From Nitrosopumilaceae archaeon (GTDB taxonomy: Archaea; Thermoproteota; Nitrososphaeria; Nitrososphaerales; Nitrosopumilaceae): a stretch of DNA of 10,579 nt. The position numbers and the translations under genes were made by a program. The notes under the pieces were generated by a model. That model had not been told where the DNA came from and did not search any database. It saw only the letters and a list, made by a program, of their open reading frames with translations. This document shows, one piece after another, positions 5,614 to 10,579 of the stretch (its first letter is position 1; the number at the start of each line of letters is the position of its first letter). The stretch is taken from positions 1 through 10,579 of the forward strand of contig JAUYOQ010000095.1 in assembly GCA_030697975.1 (NCBI GenBank), read 5' to 3'.

Positions 5614-7438
5614 CAAAGAATCTTTTAATCAAATCTCCCCAAGTGAGTTTTTTTATAGAAATCGTGATCTTGCCGGCTTTAGCAATCCTACAAGGTCACT
5701 TTACACAGCCGTAAGAGAATTTGTAGAAAATGCACTTGATGCATGTGACCAGGCAGGAATCCTACCAGACGTTTACTTGTCTATAAAAGCAGTTGATGAC
5801 GAACAGGCAGACCCAAAGCCATACATTCTTACTGTAAAAGACAATGGGCCAGGAATAGACTCAAAACACATTCCACTAGCATTTGGTACCGTTTTGTATG
5901 GTTCAAAATTTGGATTAAAACAAGCACGAGGGATGTTTGGTCTTGGAGCAACGATGGCTATTCTATATGGTCAAATCACAACCAACAAACCAGTAGTAGT
6001 TAAAAGCTCACCTGATGGGCAAAGTCAAGACGAATATGAATTACTTTTAGACATTCAAAAAAACAAACCCATCATAGTAAAACACAATACAAAAGAAGTA
6101 TCAAAAAGAGGCCTTTCAGTAAGCATCTGTCTTGAGGGTGATTACTCAAAAGCTGGTGCAAAAATCAGAGACTATGTGTATCAAACATCATTGATTACTC
6201 CATATGCTACAATTACCTTTGAAGATCCAAAAGGCGAAAAATTTCATCAAACTAAAATTGTAAAAACAATGCCTCTACCACCTACCATCATAAAACCTCA
6301 TCCTCATGGAATTGATGTTGAAACAATAAGAAGAATGATGGCTGACTCTCATTTTCAAATTCCAACAGTTGATAACAAAATGATTGAAAAAGTAAGAAAA
6401 GAACTTGGTTTGAAAAAAAATAATTTGAATTATTCAGAAATCATGGAAAAGGCCAGCAAACGATGGCCTGGTCTATCTCGTCATGTTAGAGTTGTAATTG
6501 CAGTTATGTCATTTCTCAAAATGGATTTTGAGAAACTAAGCAAAATAAGAATTGATGATATGGATATAGCAAACAAGATACTGGCATATTGGGATTTTGG
6601 GGAATCAAAGTCGGTATCTATAGATTTAGATCCGGAAAGTGAATACTATAAGCAACTTACAAATACAGTTCAGGGTGAAACTCTAATTTCATTTTTAACA
6701 AAACGATTTCAACGTATAGGTCAAGCAACCGCAGTAAAATTTACTGCATTTGCAAACTTGAAACCTGAAAAAAGGATTGGAACAATGACTAATCAGGAGC
6801 TAGTTAAACTAAGCGATTCTTTACAAAAATTCGAAGACTTTCTCTCGCCAGATCCTAGTTGTCTTGCTCCACTAGGAGAAGAACCACTGAAAAAAGGTAT
6901 GGAACAATTTTTCAAACCTGATTTTTTAGAGGTTGTACAACGAGGGGCTTCAGCATATTCAGGATTTCCATTCATAGCTGAAATGGGAATAGCATATGGT
7001 GGGGAGATTAAAAGTGTTGGACAAACAGTATATCGTTTTGCAAACAGAATCCCATTGCTTTATGATGAGGGAAGCGATGTGGTATTAAAAGTGGTAAATG
7101 AGATAGACTGGACACGCTATAAAGTGAAAAATGATGCCCCACTAGTCATAGTATCTCATATTTGTTCAACAAGAATTCCTTACAAAACAGTTGGAAAGGA
7201 AAATGTGGCAGACAGGCCTGAAATAGAACGCGAATTACGACTTGCCTTACAGTTTTTGGCTAGAAAATTAGCAACTTTCATGTCTAAAAGAGGACATGCA
7301 GAAATGGAAAAAAAGCGAGCAAACCTGTACTCAAAGTATATCCCACTAGTTGCACAATTTTGCACAGAGCTTGCAGGCAAGAAAAAAGAACCTGATTATA
7401 AAAAAATGCTGAAGATGGAGGCCATGGTTGAAGAATAA
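5603..7438 (+). CDS. top6B: type IIB DNA topoisomerase VI subunit B (ATPase)
   Basis: The B subunit is the ATP-driven clamp of topoisomerase VI, which with Top6A passes one duplex through another. In the 611-residue protein the GHKL (Bergerat) fold has the N-box EFVENALDACD (39-49, N43 binding Mg), DNGPGI (80-85) and the glycine-rich lid GMFGLGAT (110-117). A helix-two-turns-helix region lies near 240-330, including a long helical stretch. The transducer domain near 345-570 contains RFANRIPLLYDEG (478-490) and IPYKTVGKENVAD (525-537), where K528 is the likely switch lysine. In the family a DNA-contacting WKXY motif is described; here the segment reads DWTRYKV (502-508), so the lysine seems replaced by threonine. 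The ATG overlaps the KH gene by 11 bases, and the end overlaps top6A by 11 bases, implying coupled, balanced synthesis. Confidence 0.97.
   Translation: MSSSKESFNQISPSEFFYRNRDLAGFSNPTRSLYTAVREFVENALDACDQAGILPDVYLSIKAVDDEQADPKPYILTVKDNGPGIDSKHIPLAFGTVLYGSKFGLKQARGMFGLGATMAILYGQITTNKPVVVKSSPDGQSQDEYELLLDIQKNKPIIVKHNTKEVSKRGLSVSICLEGDYSKAGAKIRDYVYQTSLITPYATITFEDPKGEKFHQTKIVKTMPLPPTIIKPHPHGIDVETIRRMMADSHFQIPTVDNKMIEKVRKELGLKKNNLNYSEIMEKASKRWPGLSRHVRVVIAVMSFLKMDFEKLSKIRIDDMDIANKILAYWDFGESKSVSIDLDPESEYYKQLTNTVQGETLISFLTKRFQRIGQATAVKFTAFANLKPEKRIGTMTNQELVKLSDSLQKFEDFLSPDPSCLAPLGEEPLKKGMEQFFKPDFLEVVQRGASAYSGFPFIAEMGIAYGGEIKSVGQTVYRFANRIPLLYDEGSDVVLKVVNEIDWTRYKVKNDAPLVIVSHICSTRIPYKTVGKENVADRPEIERELRLALQFLARKLATFMSKRGHAEMEKKRANLYSKYIPLVAQFCTELAGKKKEPDYKKMLKMEAMVEE
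7417..7421 (+). promoter_or_regulatory. Shine-Dalgarno site that fixes the top6A start
   Basis: GGAGG, a full match to the archaeal anti-Shine-Dalgarno core, ends six bases before the TTG at 7428. It lies within the last codons of top6B. It supports TTG, rather than a downstream methionine, as the Top6A start. Confidence 0.65.
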
Positions 7439-8531
7439 ATCAAAAAAAATATCCAAAACTAGTGAAGAAAGAAGAGAATCGCTCGCTAGGCTGTTACAGG
7501 AACAAGGATTAAAGATCTATAGCGAATTAGATAGAGGTGAATTTCCAAAGTTTTCAGTTCCAAGCAGATCTGTTAGTAATATAGTCTATGATAAGAAACT
7601 TCGCCAATATGTCCTCGGTAACACTGCAAGCATCAGAAGTGCGCGAAACATGTCACAGCTTCGCTCATTTGCACAGCTAATTTGGTTAGCGTTTTTTGCA
7701 AACAGATTAGTTCAAGAAAAAAAATCATCTACACTTAGAGATATTTACTATTCATCACAAGCATTTTCTATAGATTTTGAAGATCAGCCAGAATCAGACA
7801 ACATAATTGTTGATTTAGAAGCTGTTTTAGCAAGACCAAGAGAGGATCTTCACATATTTCCTGAAGAGAGAAGTAGTGTCTTTGGTGATCTTACTATAGA
7901 ATATACAGTACCTGGATACGAAGGCAAGCGAACAAACCTTTCTGATCATCCTGACGGTTACTTGATAGGGCCAAGTCTTAGCAGCGCAGAACTAGTTGAC
8001 ACAAGTGCTGAATTGGTTATAGCAATAGAAAAAGGTGGACTGTTTACACGATTTGTAGAAGAAAAAATTGATAAAAAATTCAAGGCTATCATAGTTGATA
8101 CTGCAGGACAAGCTCCTCGTGCTACAAGGTATTTGCTTAAAAGATTACACAATGAAATGGGCCTTCCAGTTGTAATTTTAACTGACGGTGATGTATATGG
8201 CGAACATATAGCTATGGTAATAAAATCCGGCTCTGCAAATGCAGCGCATCTACGTGAATTAACTGTTCCTGACGCAAAATGGATAGGTGTCTGGGCTACA
8301 GATATTGAAAAGTACAAGCTTCCCACAATTCCAATGACTGAATCTGATATAAAGCGAATTTATGATTTACAAAAAGATCCTAGATATCAAGAAGGTATAT
8401 GGAAAAAAGAATTAGAGGTTTTTCTTAAAATAAAAAGAAAGGCAGAGCTTGAGGCATTTTCCAAATATGGCCTCACAAATATTACAGACAAATATCTGCC
8501 AGAAAAACTTGAAATTGCAAAAAGCCTATGA
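7428..8531 (+). CDS. top6A: type IIB DNA topoisomerase VI subunit A (Spo11-like, DNA-cleaving)
   Basis: Top6A makes the transient double-strand break through a tyrosine-DNA link and is the relative of meiotic Spo11. In this 367-residue protein the CAP/5Y domain shows LRDIYYSSQAF (103-113); by comparison with Spo11 the second tyrosine, Y108, should be catalytic. The Toprim domain has E201 in IAIEKGG and the metal-binding pair D253/D255 in TDGDVYGEH, followed by IKSGSANAAHLRELTVPDA (265-283). RATRYLLKRLHNEMGLP (231-247) is typical of Top6A. All key residues are present. The gene starts at a TTG overlapping top6B by 11 bases and has a strong Shine-Dalgarno site. Its stop overlaps by six bases the end of the convergent Hsp20-like gene, and a T7 run (8532-8538) directly after the stop may end the transcript. 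Confidence 0.97.
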   Translation: MKNKSKKISKTSEERRESLARLLQEQGLKIYSELDRGEFPKFSVPSRSVSNIVYDKKLRQYVLGNTASIRSARNMSQLRSFAQLIWLAFFANRLVQEKKSSTLRDIYYSSQAFSIDFEDQPESDNIIVDLEAVLARPREDLHIFPEERSSVFGDLTIEYTVPGYEGKRTNLSDHPDGYLIGPSLSSAELVDTSAELVIAIEKGGLFTRFVEEKIDKKFKAIIVDTAGQAPRATRYLLKRLHNEMGLPVVILTDGDVYGEHIAMVIKSGSANAAHLRELTVPDAKWIGVWATDIEKYKLPTIPMTESDIKRIYDLQKDPRYQEGIWKKELEVFLKIKRKAELEAFSKYGLTNITDKYLPEKLEIAKSL

Positions 8532-8987
8532 TTTTTTTACTCGTAAAGTAAGAACGCCATTTCTATATTTGAAATCAACAATTTGCATATCTTGTGAGCC
8601 TTCGATTGGGATCTCTTTTGAAAAATGATTTGACCCACGTATATACAAAATTCCTTCAACCAAACGTACCATGATCTTGTCTTCAGGTCCTGGAACTTCG
8701 GCAACAAAAACAACTTCTTGATCGCCTTTTATCAGATCATATACCCAGTTTTTAGTTTCTGCTTCATGTGACGTGTACTTTGGTTTTTCTTCTTTTGTTA
8801 ATTTTTTGATAACATGTACCCAATAAAACATTGTCAGTGTAGCCGCACCAATTAAAATAAAGCTAACAAAGCCTACATTTGCTCGCTGTGCCATGACGTA
8901 TACTATTCCAAGAAATAAAATCACCATAATTGGAATAACAAAATTTAATGACTGTTCGTTAGAATAAGCTCCTCTATAACTTGCCAT
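8526..8987 (-). CDS. membrane-anchored Hsp20/alpha-crystallin-like protein
   Basis: This is a 153-residue protein with two hydrophobic spans near residues 15-33 and 38-58, then a charged linker (KKLTKEEKPKYTSHEAE) and a soluble C-terminal domain at about 82-153. That domain reads like a small heat-shock/CS beta-sandwich: EVVFVAEVPGPEDKIMV (91-107), LYIRGSNHFSKEIPI (114-128) and the diagnostic end YRNGVLTLRVKK (141-152), equivalent to the NGVLXVXXPK strand of Hsp20. The usual C-terminal IXI tail, used for oligomer assembly, is missing. With a short N terminus, the hairpin topology places both termini on the same side, probably the cytoplasm. A role as a membrane-tethered holdase is inference. 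The ATG at 8987 has a TATA box 27 bases upstream. The gene faces top6A and overlaps its stop. Confidence 0.82.
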   Translation of the reverse strand: MASYRGAYSNEQSLNFVIPIMVILFLGIVYVMAQRANVGFVSFILIGAATLTMFYWVHVIKKLTKEEKPKYTSHEAETKNWVYDLIKGDQEVVFVAEVPGPEDKIMVRLVEGILYIRGSNHFSKEIPIEGSQDMQIVDFKYRNGVLTLRVKKS

Positions 8988-9010
8988 TTAGATCCTTCGA
9001 GTGTTTACCA

Positions 9011-9018
9011 AATATAAA
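9011..9018 (-). promoter_or_regulatory. TATA box for the Hsp20-like gene
   Basis: The minus strand reads TTTATATT centred about 27 bases before the ATG at 8987. With the plus-strand element just beyond it, the 69-base gap between the divergent genes forms a compact two-way promoter region. Confidence 0.55.
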
Positions 9019-9028
9019 GCATCTTTGA

Positions 9029-9037
9029 TTTTTATTA
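9029..9037 (+). promoter_or_regulatory. TATA-like box for the small membrane protein gene
   Basis: TTTTTATTA is centred about 24-27 bases before the GTG/TTG pair at 9057-9062. It lies next to the opposite-strand TATA box of the Hsp20-like gene. Confidence 0.4.
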
Positions 9038-9056
9038 TCAAGTTCATGTTATCAAA

Positions 9057-9227
9057 GTGTTGAAAGAGAAAAATTCCAAATTTTCAACAAATGAAATATT
9101 TTTGAAAGGAACAATTATTGCAATAATAATTACAATTCCATCTATTACGGCTTTTTTTATTGGATGGCATTTTTTAAATGACTTGATTATATCAGCAATA
9201 ATCAGTGTAGTAATACATTTCATATAG
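9057..9227 (+). CDS. very small membrane protein, apparently shortened by an in-frame TAG
   Basis: This frame begins GTG-TTG at 9057 and encodes 56 residues: a polar N terminus (LKEKNSKFSTNEIF, 2-15) followed by two hydrophobic segments, about 18-35 (with a proline, TIPSITAFFIG) and 43-56. It stops at a TAG (9225-9227). The same frame continues for 16 further codons to a TAA (9276-9278), and that continuation, GFSFKILKRIFTNKNL, is a basic amphipathic end of the kind that normally closes a small membrane protein. So either this is a slightly truncated but viable protein, or a 73-residue protein interrupted by a recent nonsense change, or there is a sequencing error. The TATA-like element upstream supports expression. 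The family is not identified. An overlapping antisense frame (9044-9286) has no promoter at the right distance and is thought not to be real. Confidence 0.55.
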   Translation: MLKEKNSKFSTNEIFLKGTIIAIIITIPSITAFFIGWHFLNDLIISAIISVVIHFI

Positions 9228-9285
9228 GGTTTTTCCTTTAAAATATTAAAAAGAATTTTTACTAACAAAAATTTGTAAAACGACA

Positions 9286-9297
9286 TTTAATTATAAT
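9286..9297 (+). promoter_or_regulatory. TATA box for the winged-helix gene
   Basis: TTTAATTATAAT is centred about 26 bases before the GTG at 9317, supporting both a leaderless transcript and the choice of GTG as start. Confidence 0.5.
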
Positions 9298-9316
9298 GAC
9301 ATAACCTCTATCGATT

Positions 9317-9670
9317 GTGGATCTAAGCAAAATAGAAAATGATCTTATTTCAGAAATTAAACTTACAAAAATCCAGGCACAAGTGTTTCTTTTAGTTGTA
9401 GCCGAAGGAAAAATGACTGTTGATGTAATTGCAAAAAAACTAGGAATTTCTATAACCGAGGCACTAAATGTTGCAAAAAAACTTGTTGAGATTGGCGGTT
9501 TTATTGATATGTCAGAAATAGAATACGAGGCAATGCATCCTAGATTTACTTCAGTTAATATGTATAGAAGAATGTGTGAAAGAGAAAATATAAAATTTCA
9601 AAGAAATGTAACAGTGGACAATATTGGAATTGCATTAGAGAAGTTTTATGATGATGTAAGGACTAAATAG
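9317..9670 (+). CDS. winged-helix (TrmB/MarR-like) DNA-binding protein, putative regulator
   Basis: This is a 117-residue protein whose first half looks like a winged helix-turn-helix. A leading helix (LTKIQAQVFLLVVAEG, 16-31) is followed by MTVDVIAKKLGISITEALNVAKKLVEIGGF (33-62), in which IAKKLGIS-ITEALNVAKKL forms the HTH and recognition helix. The pattern resembles the TrmB type of archaeal regulator (SKIEAKVYLALLEEG...). The second half (YEAMHPRFTSVNMYRR, 70-85, then FQRNVTVDNIGIALEKFYDD) has no recognised ligand-binding domain and may serve in dimerisation. It could be a small transcription factor or a basal-factor-like protein. The target is unknown. The GTG start is supported by the TATA box. 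The gene lies between a tiny membrane protein and two hypothetical genes. Confidence 0.75.
   Translation: MDLSKIENDLISEIKLTKIQAQVFLLVVAEGKMTVDVIAKKLGISITEALNVAKKLVEIGGFIDMSEIEYEAMHPRFTSVNMYRRMCERENIKFQRNVTVDNIGIALEKFYDDVRTK
9664..9670 (+). promoter_or_regulatory. possible TATA box for the Cys-containing hypothetical gene
   Basis: TAAATAG is centred 26 bases before the ATG at 9693. It overlaps the stop codon of the winged-helix gene, so it could equally be just coding sequence. Confidence 0.35.
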
Positions 9671-9692
9671 AACAATTATTACGTGAAGTTTA

Positions 9693-10091
9693 ATGAGTGT
9701 AGAAATGGAAACTTGTAATCATCAACCGGTATATTTTGCTGCAGTAAACATCAACATAAACGAGCGAACTATCGGCTCTGTTGATGTTTGGAGATGTGGT
9801 GTCTGTAAGAAAAAATTCTGTGAAGAAAAACAATTAGGCATTGAAACACTTACAGAAATAGTAGGAATGCCAAAGATCGAGCCTGATGAAAAATGGGCAG
9901 TATCTATATGTAAATTACAAAAAGGAAAAGACAAATGGCGTCTTGTTAAACTAAAAGAAAATTCTGAAGTTAAACACGAATGTTTAGATGAAAAGGTTAT
10001 TGCCTTAAAGATCAAAGACTACAAAATAGAAGATGCCAATCATTGGAGTTTTTTTGTTGAAGATCATCTTAATAGAGCAGTTGAAATCTAA
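9693..10091 (+). CDS. hypothetical protein with a possible zinc knuckle
   Basis: This is a 132-residue protein with no recognised family. The N terminus has TCNHQP (7-12) and DVWRCGVCKKKFCEEK (31-46). C8, H10, C35, C38 and C43 could therefore make a zinc site, as in treble-clef or ribbon proteins (inference). The remainder is a mixed charged region with EKWAVSICKLQKGKDKWRLVKLKE (66-89), suggesting beta strands, and WSFFVEDHLNRAVEI at the end. There is no membrane span or signal peptide, so it is probably cytosolic. The ATG at 9693 is taken as the start because of the TATA-like element at 26 bases; an in-frame ATG 12 bases on (9705) is the alternative. It follows the winged-helix gene by 22 bases and precedes another hypothetical gene by 9 bases. 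Confidence 0.7.
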   Translation: MSVEMETCNHQPVYFAAVNININERTIGSVDVWRCGVCKKKFCEEKQLGIETLTEIVGMPKIEPDEKWAVSICKLQKGKDKWRLVKLKENSEVKHECLDEKVIALKIKDYKIEDANHWSFFVEDHLNRAVEI

Positions 10092-10100
10092 ATTAAAAAA

Positions 10101-10385
10101 TTGAACATCAAAGTACATATCAATAATGTACATGGAAGCCAGATGGCAGCCAAAATAACTGGAAAATTTACAATAGATGACAACTCTTTTAGATTTAACG
10201 CCATTGCCTTTGGAAGGATTGGTGGTCAGAATGTGGGTGCTAAAATCTCAAAATCCACAGAACAATCATTGAAGGAATTAGGATATGACGTTGACGAAGT
10301 TATTTCAGAGCTTCAAAAATGCCTTTTACAAGGCGATATTATTCTACCAGAGGGACTAAAACGAGAAACTTTTGTTGACGACTAG
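10101..10385 (+). CDS. hypothetical small cytosolic protein
   Basis: This is a 94-residue protein of no recognised family. The first half looks beta-rich (MNIKVHIN, AKITGKFTIDD, SFRFNAIAFGRIGGQNVGAKIS), and the second half holds a helix (STEQSLKELGYDVDEVISELQKCLLQ, about 52-77) and the end ILPEGLKRETFVDD. It has no membrane span, signal peptide or cysteine motif. The start is a TTG at 10101; an in-frame TAA (10089-10091, the stop of the gene before) lies four codons upstream with no ATG or GTG between. The spacing of nine bases suggests co-transcription with the preceding hypothetical gene. It is convergent with the thioadenosine phosphorylase gene: both stop codons share the palindrome CTAG. 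Confidence 0.65.
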   Translation: MNIKVHINNVHGSQMAAKITGKFTIDDNSFRFNAIAFGRIGGQNVGAKISKSTEQSLKELGYDVDEVISELQKCLLQGDIILPEGLKRETFVDD

Positions 10386-10579
10386 AATTCAGCATCTAGC
10401 AGGGCTTTTTCACAATTACAGCTTCGTGTTTTTGGAATATCATTAATTAAAACGGTTAACAGCTTTTTTGTTGCATCGGAATTTTTTGATAATGTTTCAA
10501 TTACTTCCTTTGCAGTTACTGGTTTTTCTGCCCATACGTCATAGTCTGTGACAGATGAAATTGAAGCATAGCACATTTG
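10382..10579 (-). CDS. S-methyl-5'-thioadenosine phosphorylase, C-terminal part (runs off the window)
   Basis: The last 65 residues of a protein whose frame is open to the window edge. They match the C-terminal end of MTA phosphorylase of the PNP/MTAP family, which cleaves 5'-methylthioadenosine with phosphate to adenine and 5-methylthioribose 1-phosphate in methionine salvage. The visible motifs are MCYASISSVTDYDVWAEKPV, where the TDYD aspartates belong to the purine- and substrate-binding end of the active site, then the helix TAKEVIETLSKNSDATKKLL and the end IPKTRSCNCEKALL with the CXC pair characteristic of archaeal thermostable and human-type MTAP. The gene converges on the hypothetical gene at 10101 with a four-base overlap of stop codons. 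The substrate (MTA against inosine/guanosine) cannot be fixed without the N-terminal part. Confidence 0.88.
   Translation of the reverse strand, partial: QMCYASISSVTDYDVWAEKPVTAKEVIETLSKNSDATKKLLTVLINDIPKTRSCNCEKALLDAEF

Noticed and set aside
7958..8326. Minus-strand frame of 122 codons
   Set aside because: Antisense to the Toprim domain of Top6A, which has all conserved residues.
9225..9227. Pyrrolysine at the TAG codon
   Set aside because: Pyrrolysine use is known from methanogens and some bacteria and is not expected in this lineage; no pylT-like tRNA or other Pyl genes are in the window.
9044..9286. Minus-strand frame of 80 codons over the small membrane protein region
   Set aside because: It has no TATA box about 26 bases before its ATG, its residues reflect the AT-rich complement, and the plus-strand frame has a promoter-like box and a more protein-like pattern. 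Not fully excluded.
1..10579. Mobile element, defence system or CRISPR array
   Set aside because: No transposase, integrase, terminal repeats, direct-repeat arrays or defence domains were found; gene content is core and composition looks even throughout.

Overview
The window looks like chromosomal DNA of an ammonia-oxidising archaeon of the Thaumarchaeota (Nitrososphaerota), most likely in or near the Nitrosopumilus group. It is strongly AT-rich. It encodes archaeal/eukaryal-type information proteins (aIF2 beta, aIF1A, a RIO1 kinase, a Dim2/Pno1-type KH protein, topoisomerase VI A and B) and several small proteins of the kind seen in Thaumarchaeota (DUF5679-like zinc ribbon, DUF424, DUF373 membrane protein). 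TATA-like boxes lie about 25-28 bases before several first genes, which fits the leaderless transcripts usual in this group. TTG and GTG starts are frequent.

Layout. Positions 1-2121 (minus strand): a DUF373 membrane protein, a cis-prenyltransferase (undecaprenyl/dolichyl diphosphate synthase family) and the start of a Nudix hydrolase, probably co-transcribed. Positions 2208-2705 (minus): a single-span, helix-rich membrane-anchored protein of unknown role. Positions 2956-8531 (plus): an information-processing block: DUF5679-like zinc ribbon, aIF2 beta, DUF424, aIF1A, RIO1 kinase, KH protein, Top6B, Top6A. From the kinase to Top6A every junction overlaps (4, 11 and 11 bases), so these four form a tight operon linking ribosome maturation with DNA topology. 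Positions 8526-8987 (minus): a two-span membrane protein ending in an Hsp20-like domain, convergent with top6A. Positions 9057-10385 (plus): a tiny membrane protein with an apparent internal amber codon, a winged-helix protein, a Cys-containing hypothetical protein and a further hypothetical protein. Positions 10382-10579 (minus): the C-terminal end of an S-methyl-5'-thioadenosine phosphorylase.

No RNA genes, insertion sequences, CRISPR arrays, integrase sites or defence systems were seen. The window is mainly ordinary core genome. The points most worth a second look are the amber-interrupted small membrane protein (9057-9278), the cis-prenyltransferase whose frame continues about 30 codons upstream without a standard start codon, the membrane-anchored Hsp20-like protein, and the contrast between leaderless first genes and Shine-Dalgarno-led internal genes.
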